A stretch of 64,000 nt of DNA from Tipula vernalis (taxonomy: Eukaryota; Arthropoda; Insecta; Diptera; Tipulidae): contig OY282560.1 in the NCBI GenBank assembly GCA_958295665.1, positions 207,932,420-207,996,419 on the forward strand. Reading direction: 5' to 3'. Each line of letters opens with the position of its first letter. Position 1 is the stretch's first letter. Below the pieces are notes generated by a model. That model was not told where the DNA came from. It did not search any database and was given only the letters and a program-made list of their open reading frames with translations. Shown piece by piece: positions 45,847 to 54,966 of the stretch. Made by a program: the position numbers and the translations under genes.

Positions 45847-46380
45847 TGTTACGTTTTTGCCTTGTCAATCAAGGTTCGAATCACTGGATTGTGAATAATA
45901 CAAAATCAATTTAATTTATCTCCAACGAATTTATTTATTTCACAAAATTTATTACAACACAGTTTATCAATCAAAATTCACAAAATCACTTTATATAAAT
46001 TATTCTCAAATTTTACTAATCACTTTTACTTTTTATTTCGCACAAAAACACTTTTTTAAATCACTTTTTAATTCCTTTTTAATCTTTATACTATCGCTTT
46101 CCAAATATTCCTTATTCTTACAACTTTACACTATCGCGTTCCAAATACTAATAATCTCACAAGTTTACACTATCGCGTTCCAAATACGAATAATCCAATT
46201 CGATCTTGTTCGCCTTTTTATATACACAAACCAAGCTCCTCGAAAGTTCACGACTTTTCCAGTTGGAATATCGTAGAAACATTACGTAACAATTTTTATC
46301 ATGGAAAATTCCATTTAGTACAGTAAACATTGAGCTATTAGTTTTACTTATTCTATTACACACTAGGTGTCACCGTCACA
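45847..46380 (-). repeat. TR-GAG 3' LTR
   Basis: Plus strand starts TGTTACG and ends CGTCACA. Contains three copies of an ACTATCGCKTTCCAAAT motif spaced 30-50 bp apart. The purine-rich GAGGGGTAG just inside (minus strand, 46381-46389) is the likely polypurine tract. Confidence 0.9.
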
Positions 46381-46391
46381 CTACCCCTCAC

Positions 46392-48860
46392 CTAAGCCTG
46401 TTCGTCCCGAACAGGACCGAAATTACCTCCTCGGTAGAGGGCCAGCCTCTGTAAATGTACCGCCATTGGTTTACCTCCTTGTCCTTTTCTTGTCCTGTAG
46501 GGTGCCGTCCATAAAGGCTGCACTTTCGCCGATAAATCCCCCTTCTTTTGTTGCGAGTTGTGAAGCCACACCAATTGCCCCTCGTGTAATCCCTGGCCAT
46601 TTGCCCGTATGGCACATCGAGTTCTCATCCAGTCGCCCGACACTCGCACTCTACCTCGCACAACTCGGCCCTTCTTATCCAATGTCTGCTTAACCTGGTG
46701 TTCTTTGGTTTCCTCAACAATTGTTTCAGATTTCGATGGCAGCTCCTCGCAATGACTGATTGTTACTCGCCTTACTGCCACATCCGTACCGTTAAATTTA
46801 AGATTCAGCTCGATGTTATCGCTGCTCAATATTCCTCGTCCAAAATCCAACACAAAGCCATTCATCCTCATGAAGTCCGTTCCCAAAATAACCTCGTCCA
46901 CAATGTCTGCGACCAGAACTTCGTGTGGGAAAAGAGTTTCGCCGATCCTTATGCTCACGATCTTTTTCCCTTTAATCATTGCACTCTCCCCATTTGCCAT
47001 TCTTAATTTTAACCCATCAACCAGCTGCACTGCTCCTGCGATCAAATCTTTCCGAACAATTGTGTGGGTTGCTCCGGTATCCAGCGTAATAATACACCTC
47101 CTCCCATCAACACCGCCCCTAACTGTGACGCTGCTTCCGCCTCGTGCTTCACTCGTAACAGGGATGAATGTTATGGGGCAACCAGACGGTGAAGCCAGCT
47201 TCGGTTCCTTCAAACTGACTTCTAACCTTTCCACTTTACCGACTGTTGCCATCCGTTCATCCGTTCCCTGCTCTCCTCTTCGTGCTCTTTCCACGGAAGA
47301 TGGTAATCCGTGCCGCTTTCCTCCTGCTTCCAAACAATCTCGCGAGATGTGGCCAATCCTGTTACACACCCAACATCTTCGCTCGCTGCCTCTAGACCTC
47401 TGTCCCGACCGTTCCGTGTTTGCTCGTATAAAAGGTGGCGATCTTCTCTCTCCATGTATTACTTTCCGACAGTCCATTGAGATGTGACCCAACTTGTCAC
47501 ATTTCCAACACCTAAGCCTGCCTCTTCCGACTGTCGGTACCATTCGCTCCATGCTGCCGTTCTTGTCTGAGTTCATTTGACGCCTAAATACTGATGGTCT
47601 GGTGAAGTTCTGCACAGCCTCGATGGTTAACGCAAACGCAACAGTTTCCGCAAAGGTTGATTTAGGTGACAACATTACCGCTTTGCGTGTCTCTGGATCT
47701 CGAATGCCGTCAATGAATGCGTCAATTTTTAGTCTTTCCATATAATCAGCCGATGTACTGGTATGTGCTAGATGTACTAGCCGCTCGATTGCCGATGAAA
47801 ATTCCTGAAGTGATTCTCCTCCCTTTTGGTAGCGGCTTTTCAATTCCATTCGATAGATTTCACGCTTGTGGTCACTGCCGTACTTCCTATCCAGCGCCTT
47901 CATAATTTCGAGATAACTGTTGCGATCTTTTTCCGGAATTGTTTGTAAGGCCTCCGCTGCTTCACCTTTAAGGGCCACTATTAACGCTGCGACAAGATGT
48001 TCATCATTCCAACGGTTTTGATTGGCTGCCGTTTCAAATTGAAATTTGAAAATGCCGAAAGATGATGTACCGTCGAAGTTTGGTGGTTTTAACTTAACTG
48101 ATTGAACGGTCTGTACCACTTGCGTCGTTGTTCCACTTGCCTTGATATCAGTTAGATCTTTCTCGAGACGTTGACATTTTTCCACAACTTGTTGAATCTC
48201 CGTTTGCAATTTCTCTTCAACATGTTGAACCTTCCTTTCTAATTTTTCGTCAACCTTTTGAATCTCCGTCTTAAAATTCGTTTGCAGTTTCTCTATTTCG
48301 CCTTGTACATTTGTAGACAATTCCAGAATTTTCTCGTCCGTTCTCTTTTGCCCATCTGCAATTTGGTCTTTAATTTCTTGGTTAGACTGGTTTATAGTCT
48401 CCAACTGTCGCTCATTTGACTGCTCAATTTTCACCATTTGTCGTTTCATTTCTTGATTTGACTGATTTTGTTGTTCCATTTCATTCTTAATTTCTTGGTT
48501 TGACTGCTCAATTTTCACCATTTGTCGTTCGTTTTGCTGTTTCATTAGACACATCTGTCCTGTCATTTGGTTCATAGCAGCTATTAACTGCGACAAATCG
48601 AAACTTCCAGAATGTTCTTGTGTCTTTTCGACCAACGGTTGTTTATCTTCTGCTTTCTGCTCTATGGTTGCTGCATCCGTTACTTTCTCTCCAAAATCAT
48701 GATGTTCCGCGTCCAGCCCTTCTTTCTCCATGGCGTCACGTAGTCGCGCTTGTAAAGCTGCTTTACCACCATCAGTAGCCAAACCTCGTTTCTCAAGTTC
48801 CCTCTTTAATTCTGGCACTTTTAATTCGTTGAGAATCATTTTCTTTATCTTTTTATTCAC
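46392..48860 (-). CDS. SAP-Gag-protease fusion protein with residual integrase tail (822 aa)
   Basis: One uninterrupted frame. Residues about 12-46 form a SAP motif (VPELKRELEKRGL, then GGKAALQARL), a DNA-binding helix pair. Residues 105-245 are a Gln/Lys/Glu coiled coil with repeated VKIEQSN units. Residues 255-420 resemble the retrotransposon gag capsid (FDGTSSFGIFKFQFE, LKGEAAEAL). Two CCHC knuckles follow near 450 (CWKCDKLGHISMDC) and 497 (CWVCNRIGHISRDC). A retropepsin has DTGATHTI near 592 and ILGTDFM near 650. After about residue 737 the sequence switches to the C-terminal tail of a gypsy integrase (GQLVWLHN, VQPLWTAPYR). RT, RNase H and the integrase core are missing without loss of frame. 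Expected role: particle assembly and packaging. Confidence 0.9.
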   Translation of the reverse strand: MNKKIKKMILNELKVPELKRELEKRGLATDGGKAALQARLRDAMEKEGLDAEHHDFGEKVTDAATIEQKAEDKQPLVEKTQEHSGSFDLSQLIAAMNQMTGQMCLMKQQNERQMVKIEQSNQEIKNEMEQQNQSNQEMKRQMVKIEQSNERQLETINQSNQEIKDQIADGQKRTDEKILELSTNVQGEIEKLQTNFKTEIQKVDEKLERKVQHVEEKLQTEIQQVVEKCQRLEKDLTDIKASGTTTQVVQTVQSVKLKPPNFDGTSSFGIFKFQFETAANQNRWNDEHLVAALIVALKGEAAEALQTIPEKDRNSYLEIMKALDRKYGSDHKREIYRMELKSRYQKGGESLQEFSSAIERLVHLAHTSTSADYMERLKIDAFIDGIRDPETRKAVMLSPKSTFAETVAFALTIEAVQNFTRPSVFRRQMNSDKNGSMERMVPTVGRGRLRCWKCDKLGHISMDCRKVIHGERRSPPFIRANTERSGQRSRGSERRCWVCNRIGHISRDCLEAGGKRHGLPSSVERARRGEQGTDERMATVGKVERLEVSLKEPKLASPSGCPITFIPVTSEARGGSSVTVRGGVDGRRCIITLDTGATHTIVRKDLIAGAVQLVDGLKLRMANGESAMIKGKKIVSIRIGETLFPHEVLVADIVDEVILGTDFMRMNGFVLDFGRGILSSDNIELNLKFNGTDVAVRRVTISHCEELPSKSETIVEETKEHQVKQTLDKKGRVVRGRVRVSGDWMRTRCAIRANGQGLHEGQLVWLHNSQQKKGDLSAKVQPLWTAPYRTRKGQGGKPMAVHLQRLALYRGGNFGPVRDEQA

Positions 48861-48862
48861 AA

Positions 48863-48879
48863 TCCCACCGCTGTCACCA
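48863..48879 (-). promoter_or_regulatory. Primer-binding site of the TR-GAG element
   Basis: Directly inside the 5' LTR on the minus strand, three bases after its end, the sequence reads TTTGGTGACAGCGG; TGG followed by a tRNA-like acceptor complement is the expected priming site. The tRNA was not identified. Confidence 0.55.
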
Positions 48880-48882
48880 AAT

Positions 48883-49416
48883 TGTTACGTTTTTGCCTTG
48901 TCAATCAAGGTTCGAATCACTGGATTGTGAATAATACAAAATCAATTTAATTTATCTCCAACGAATTTATTTATTTCACAAAATTTATTACAACACAGTT
49001 TATCAATCAAAATTCACAAAATCACTTTATATAAATTATTCTCAAATTTTACTAATCACTTTTACTTTTTATTTCGCACAAAAACACTTTTTTAAATCAC
49101 TTTTTAATTCCTTTTTAATCTTTATACTATCGCTTTCCAAATATTCCTTATTCTTACAACTTTACACTATCGCGTTCCAAATACTAATAATCTCACAAGT
49201 TTACACTATCGCGTTCCAAATACGAATAATCCAATTCGATCTTGTTCGCCTTTTTATATACACAAACCAAGCTCCTCGAAAGTTCACGACTTTTCCAGTT
49301 GGAATATCGTAGAAACATTACGTAACAATTTTTATCATGGAAAATTCCATTTAGTACAGTAAACATTGAGCTATTAGTTTTACTTATTCTATTACACACT
49401 AGGTGTCACCGTCACA
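48883..49416 (-). repeat. TR-GAG 5' LTR
   Basis: Appears identical to 45847-46380. Serves as promoter LTR on the minus strand; see the TATA entry. Confidence 0.9.
49250..49260 (-). promoter_or_regulatory. TATA box in the TR-GAG 5' LTR
   Basis: On the minus strand the LTR contains GTATATAAAAAGGCG, a strong TATA box about 155 bp from the LTR start. It would place the transcript start about 30 bp downstream, near 49220. Inferred from sequence only. Confidence 0.55.
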
Positions 49417-49938
49417 ATATAATGCAAAAAATGATTTTACGGAAAATTCACAAAGTTATGTAAAGTACATCTGGTGACAGATATTATAAATTTATTTGAG
49501 CAATATACAATTTTAGTACAAGTTTTGAACGTGTAACATCATACCTAATATAATATTCCACGCCTTGTATACAAATTGGTACTGTCAAAACAAAAGTAAA
49601 CAAATTAAATTGGTGGTAAGTTAAATGATTCTATATAAAACTAAATTTAAACTAACTATTATTTTTACAATTTCAGCTAACAAATTATAGGAACAAAGAA
49701 GCGTCTGATGTACAATTAATTCAGATAAGTATAAATGTAAATTACATATACGATCAAATGATTCTTTGTGTGTTCTCTTTTAATTTTTAGGTTACAATCC
49801 TGGATGTCAAAATTGCATTGGAATTCAAATTGTAATAGTACAATTTTACTGCTGATCATCAATCGAACGTTGTTGATGCAATAATTAATTAAATCGTTTG
49901 GTGGTACCAAACATTCCGCCGACCTTGAACTACTTAGT

Positions 49939-51006
49939 TCAAAGTAAAGGTAATAAGCCGAGCTTTACGATTGGTCGTTTGATTATGCCCGCCTTAGTAC
50001 GAAGAGTGACTACACGGACAACTCCATTCTTCCCGGGATGAGTTTCAATAATTCTTCCGAGTGGCCAATTTGCTGGTGATACATTTTCATCTCGAATGAT
50101 TACGACGTCGTCAACTTTCAGGTTGTTATGTTTGTGCTGCCATTTCGATCGGTTGTGTAGAGTGGTTAGATACTCGTTATGCCAACGAGCCCAAAAGTGC
50201 TGCATCAGGTTCTGGATGAGCTGCCATCGTGATAGCCGATTTTGATGTATAGGCTTATAGTCTGGTTCGGGCATCATCGTTAACGGTTGTCCGATCAAGA
50301 AGTGTGCCGGTGTTAACGCATCTTCTTGTTGTGGTGATAATAAACAGAGCGGTCTCGAGTTTAAGATTGCTTCAACTTGTGTCAGGAACGTGGACATTTC
50401 TTCGAAATTTAGCAAGGTGGTGCCAAGTACTCTTCGGACGTGGTATTTAGTAGATTTAACTGCGGCCTCCCAGAGGCCACCGAAATGCGGAGCAGCTGGT
50501 GGGATGCAATGCCAGGTTGTATTGTAATCTAATAAAAAATTAGAGATTAATTGATTATGTCTTTTAGATTTATTTAATTTTTGGATTTCAGCAAAGGTAT
50601 TTTTGGCCCCAATGAAATTGGTGCCATTATCGCTAAATATGTCAGCCGTCACGCCTCTCCTAGACAGGAAGCGTTTAAGGGATGCGATAAACGCGTCGGT
50701 GGTCAGATCGCTCACTAATTCGATGTGAACGGCTTTGCTACTTAAACATACAAAAATTGCGATGTATGCTTTATGTGATACAGCTTTCCTGCCCGTCATT
50801 GATTTTAACCATATGGGCCCGGCATAATCGACTCCTGTCTGGTAGAATGCGTATTTAAAGTTGACCCGTTCTGGTGGTAATTCGCCCATTAGTTGAGTTT
50901 GCTTCGTAGCCTTATAACGTGTGCAAGGGATGCACTTATGAATGTGTTGACGTACTAGGTTCTTGCAGTTGATGATCCAATACTTTTGTCGTATAGTAGT
51001 TATCAT
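49939..51006 (-). CDS. BEL/Pao integrase region
   Basis: The frame begins MITTIRQKYWI, the zinc-binding H/C region (HIHKCIPCTRYK), followed by the core: GVDYAGP (first Asp), SSKAVHIELVSDLTTDAF, FSDNGTNFIGA (second Asp) and HFGGLWEAAVKS (Glu), then SRPL and the C-terminal domain NRWQ--Q-FW-RW-like region. All three catalytic residues are present, typical of Pao integrases. The frame is offset from the upstream pol frame by one frameshift near 51015. It is followed within 30 bp by a purine-rich stretch and the 3' LTR. Confidence 0.88.
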   Translation of the reverse strand: MITTIRQKYWIINCKNLVRQHIHKCIPCTRYKATKQTQLMGELPPERVNFKYAFYQTGVDYAGPIWLKSMTGRKAVSHKAYIAIFVCLSSKAVHIELVSDLTTDAFIASLKRFLSRRGVTADIFSDNGTNFIGAKNTFAEIQKLNKSKRHNQLISNFLLDYNTTWHCIPPAAPHFGGLWEAAVKSTKYHVRRVLGTTLLNFEEMSTFLTQVEAILNSRPLCLLSPQQEDALTPAHFLIGQPLTMMPEPDYKPIHQNRLSRWQLIQNLMQHFWARWHNEYLTTLHNRSKWQHKHNNLKVDDVVIIRDENVSPANWPLGRIIETHPGKNGVVRVVTLRTKAGIIKRPIVKLGLLPLL

Positions 51007-51753
51007 GACGGATTGCGGTGCGTGTATTTTAGGTGTGTCTCATTAATTACTAAGTCGGTTATAATATGATTTGCAGGTAATATTATTGGGAATTTCACCC
51101 CGTATGGTACGTTGGCATTTTGGATTCGGCTGCCTACCCTCAACAAACCAACTTGGTCGATAAATGGATTTAATGGGAGTAACTTGCTAGACGATGCTAA
51201 TGCCGTTTTTTGCTGTATGTTCTTAATTTCGGCCGTGAACGCTTCTGTTTGTGCCCACTTGATAACTCGTTCTGATGCCAGTTTAAAATTGGTCGTTGAT
51301 AGAAGTTCTTCCTTTGGTTCACCGTTTATTGCTCTTCGTAGATTGGAATAAAATTGGAATAGTCTAGCAATAATCCTTAATAATTTTGAAAGTTTGAAAT
51401 GTCGTTGAGCCAAATTTGTAAGGAACTTATTTTCGACGTCAACGTGGTAATTAACAACTGTAGAAGTTTTGCGTTCGGAGCTATCAACGGAATGTTGCAA
51501 TTTTGTTTGATCAGGCCACAACTCCTCCTCTTCACGAAGCCAACTAGGTCCCTTCCACCATAGTTCAAAATTGACCAAGTTCGATGGTAAAATTCCGCGG
51601 CTAGCGCAATCTGCTGGGTTTTCTTGTGTCGGAACATATCGCCATGTAGATCGGGATGTAGTCTCCAAAATTTCCGAGGTGCGGTTTGCTACATATGACT
51701 TCCAGGATCGGGGGTGCGTTGATAACCACCATAACACGGTCGTAGAGTCGGTC
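51003..51753 (-). pseudogene. BEL/Pao RNase H region, after the Harbinger insertion
   Basis: Starts immediately at the Harbinger duplication with TDSTTVLWWL, an RNase H motif containing a catalytic Asp, then WKSYVANRTSEI, YVPTQENPADCASRG and LW--GP-WL, all typical of Pao pol. It continues to the connecting region and ends by a frameshift near 51015, so it is not joined in frame to the integrase. The upstream part of the same gene lies at 54967-58657. Confidence 0.85.
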
Positions 51754-52063
51754 CAGGGCCCCTATTTCTGAATACGATACGTATCGTATCACGTTACGAA
51801 AGTTCATATACGATACGAATGTAAATTGGTATTTCTGAATACGATCGTACTTAATTTTTTGGTGTGTATCCTTGCTATAAGGGAAATTTATTTTAAATGA
51901 TTCTACCTATAATAAATATTTTCAACTTGGTTCATTTTGACGTTTGATTCATAATTTTTAGTTTTGATTTTCATTTCGTGTAAATAAAAAAAAATTAAAA
52001 AGAGAAACGTTTTGCATTATTTAGTTTAAAAATTAAAAACTGAAACGTTTTCTATTATATGTT

Positions 52064-53354
52064 ATGGATTCTGTGGCATTTTATTTATCATCGAGTGATA
52101 CAGAAGACGAAATTGAATGTTCAAATTCGATACGGCTACGACAGTTGCGGGATAAGTCGGATATTTTTATTCTTTCCGATGCTGAGTAAGTTAATGATTT
52201 ATGTACTACATATATGTAATATTTATATGTAAAATATCTAAATTAAATATAAATCTTTGTTAATTTTTAGATTTATAAATTTGTTCAGATTATCCAAACC
52301 AGCTGTAAGATATTTGCTGGAGGAACTTGACCAATTCCTAATAAAAAGTACCAGATCGACATCGATTTCTAGCATTTCCAAAATAGCTGCGACTCTTCGA
52401 TTCTGTGCACAAGGGAGCTACCAGAAAAGTGTCGGTCAGGATTTCTTGGTAGCTATGTCGCAATCATCGATATCCTCTGTAATGAGTGAGGTGCTTCAAG
52501 TGATTGAAGACAAATTATGCCCGAAGTGGATTTCATTTCGACAATCCAATGAAGAAAAGCAATCGGCAGCTGCTTTTTTCTTTAATAGAACGGGATTTCC
52601 AGGTGTTGTTGGATGTGTAGATGGGACACATATAAATATAGTCCGGCCAACCGAAAACGAACATTTATATTTTAATAGAAAAGGAAAACACAGTGTAAAC
52701 ACGATGATAGTAAGTTTGTCAATACCTAATTATATTTAATATATTTATATTTATAATAATTTTGCAAATTTAGGCTTGCGATCATACAATGCGGATACTA
52801 TCTGTTGACTCAAAGTACGGAGGAGCATCCCACGACTCCTTAGTATGGAGTTTGAGCAGCTATCGTCGGTATTTACAAGAACAACGCAACAACGGCAACC
52901 GTAATTATTGGCTTCTAGGTAATAAATATTATATTTACTAATGATTTATGTATACTAAATGTGGTTTTGTTTTTATGTATTAGGAGATTCAGGATATCCT
53001 TTGGAACCGTGGCTGATAACGCCATATAGGGCAGCGGATGAAGGCAGTAGAGAAGCCGCCTTTAATACTAACCATTCAAGAACAAGAAATATTGTAGAAC
53101 GCACAATCGGATTACTGAAAGGCAGATTTAGGTGTATTTTAGAAGCCCGTGAACTACACTACAACCCTCGAAAAGCATCTCAAATAATAAATGTGTGCTG
53201 CACCCTTCATAATATATGCTGTCACTTTAAAGTTCCGTTTGAAATGGATACAGACAGTATTAGAGAGCAAGAGTTAGAGATCGACCCTTCGAATGAAACT
53301 GAAAACCCTGCAGCTTGTGAAATTAGAAACAATATTTTAAATTCAATAGTATAG
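52064..53354 (+). CDS. Harbinger transposase (HARBI1-like DDE nuclease), intact
   Basis: Four exons with GT/AG borders: 52064-52185, 52271-52709, 52774-52918, 52984-53354. Together 1077 nt, 358 residues, no stop. The start is the first ATG (MDSVAFYL). Residues about 40-110 hold the helical region after FINLFRLSKPAVRYLLEEL. The nuclease has GVVGCVDGTHI (Asp158), ACDHTMRI, LGDSGYPL (Asp237) and NIVERTIGLLKGRFR (Glu274), followed by VCCTLHNIC. All expected catalytic residues are present. Function: cutting and joining transposon ends in the nucleus, normally together with the Myb-like partner that binds the ends. Confidence 0.92.
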
Positions 53355-53534
53355 TTTTTATTAATTGTTATTATATTTAGTTTTATTTCATTTTACATTT
53401 ATATTAAATTAACGGTAATATATATTACATAAATATATTTAAATATATTATCACAAAATAATTCATTGTATTTTTTATCACATTTACATAATGGTTGCTC
53501 AACCTTACAGTATCGTCAAATGTATATTATATAC

Positions 53535-54724
53535 CTAATGCCTAAAAGTTTCTTCTTGCAGCTCTAATTTTTTTTTCTTGATTTCTAATTCATCTAATTT
53601 AATCTTCTGCTCTTCTAAATGCCGCTTTTCGTTTAAATTAAACTCTTTCTCGCGTAACGCCATTTCGTTTTCTTTCAACTTTATTTCCCTTTCCCGCAAA
53701 GAAAATGATTTCTCTTTCAATCGAACCAAACGGCGCATTGATTTATTTGAATCTGTTGTGGTTGTATTTAAAGTATTAAGCTGCTCTAAAATTGAAGTGT
53801 GGAACTGTTTTTGAATAATAATTTGCTTTTCTAAAATTTGGCTTTTACTATTTTTATTTTTATTAGTAGTTTGCCGATTTGGTGTGATTGGTTCAAGAAT
53901 GCCTCTGGCTGGTGTGGATTGATTTTCTTCGCTGTTAAACTCTAGAATTGGTTCGACTGAAGGAGGACCATTATTCAATGCGGGTACATCTAAAATTGAG
54001 TCGCCACAATCGCGAGCACCATTTGTACCATCCACAGCCCGTCGTAATTCCACTAGTCGAATCACGGATTCTTCTAGTGGAGAAAATGTCTGCTGTTTTG
54101 ATGGGCCGGCTCCAGTTCCTGTTAAATTCTGTTTGTTTATTTTAAGTTTCTTTTTAATGTGGAATTTATAGTCGCTCCATACTTTTTTCCAGCCTTCATG
54201 GTTCCGAATTGGAGGCCCATGACTATTTAAATTATTTGAAATTGCAGTCCATAACGTCTTTGATGAAATACGTGCATCTGGAGTGTTGTTAAATCCCTTC
54301 GCCAGATCGGGATGCGCTTCCATGAACGCCACCAACAGTTCATATTGTTTTGAACTGGTAACTTTTGCCCTAAAACATATAATGTAATGATATTAATTTG
54401 TCAAAAACTTTTATATTTAGATTAGTAATATGTAGAGTCCGGATATGTTTATGCATTTATGTGCTTATTCGCAGTGGCTCATTATTTTTGAAGTTTGAAA
54501 ACAATTAAATTCAAATCAGATAAAAATAATAATTTTTGATGCCAAAATCATTATTTTCAGTTTTTCGAATTTATATGTATTCAATCTTGAAAAATAATGA
54601 ACCACCGCGAATAAGTAAATGAAAAAAATCATACATAAAAATCCGGGTTCTACTAATGTATGTATATTTTTTGACAAAAATTCAAAAATAAAAATTAATA
54701 TTATTAATGGTAATTTACTTACAT
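53535..54724 (-). CDS. Myb/SANT-like DNA-binding partner of the Harbinger transposase
   Basis: Main exon 53535-54369. It opens GGCAAAAG after a perfect acceptor; the codons before the first in-frame ATG (AKVTSSKQYELLVAF) match the usual domain start. A donor GTAAGT at 54717-54722 (as ACTTAC) leaves AT at 54723-54724, so the start codon would be split AT|G by a 353-nt intron, giving 278 residues. Residues 1-90 are the Myb/SANT-like domain (FMEAHPDLAKGF, LWTAISNNLN, WKKVWSDYK). Residues 175-275 are a Lys/Glu-rich coiled coil. Known Harbinger partners carry the transposase to the nucleus and the ends. The split start is an inference from splice sites. Confidence 0.82.
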
Positions 54725-54966
54725 ATCACAATTTAATTATTTTACTAGGCTACTTGGCGTCCTTTCGATAACTATATACACACCGAACATATTCTCGGTC
54801 ATGATCGTATAAAAACTGCTCGAATTCGTATTGCCCGATAAGGGAAATTTTCAATCGTATCGTACAACACGAATTCGTATTAGAATTATACGTATTCGTA
54901 TTCAAAAATACTAATCACACGTATTCGTACAATTTTTGTACGAATTCGTATTCAGAAATAGGGGCC

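Larger units (their letters stand above)
45847..49416 (-). mobile_element. Nonautonomous Gag-protease LTR retrotransposon (TR-GAG type)
   Basis: Two 534-bp LTRs (45847-46380 and 48883-49416) appear identical on reading. TG...CA ends with a 4-bp duplication ATAT (45843-45846 and 49417-49420); the uninterrupted target is seen in the other BEL LTR at about 59490. The single 822-codon gene lacks reverse transcriptase and the integrase core. Primer-binding and TATA signals are in place on the minus strand. Identical LTRs and an open gene indicate very recent movement, necessarily using enzymes from a related gypsy-type element. Confidence 0.92.
45578..49913 (-). repeat. BEL 3' LTR, interrupted
   Basis: LTR sequence at 45578-45846 continues at 49417-49913; the interruption is the 3.57-kb Gag-protease element. 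The plus-strand left end is TGATTTGTAATG and the right end GGTACCAAACA. The counterpart LTR at 59221 has the same two halves. Confidence 0.9.
51757..54966 (+). mobile_element. Intact two-gene PIF/Harbinger transposon in BEL pol
   Basis: Perfect terminal repeats of about 21 bp start GGCCCCTATTTCTGAATA on each side, flanked by a 3-bp duplication CAG (51754-51756 and 54967-54969). The element is 3210 bp. It carries an uninterrupted four-exon transposase (plus) and an uninterrupted Myb/SANT-like gene (minus), convergent with 180 bp between the stops. Subterminal regions contain many ACGAATTCGTATT-type repeats, candidate protein-binding sites. The host BEL element is itself young, so this insertion is younger still. 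Confidence 0.93.

Noticed and set aside
46367..47487. Plus-strand frames opposite the Gag-protease gene (including 224 codons at 46813-47487)
   Set aside because: They are antisense shadows of the 822-codon gene, which has clear domains.
53578..54145. Plus-strand frames opposite the Myb-like gene
   Set aside because: Antisense shadows of the coiled-coil coding region.
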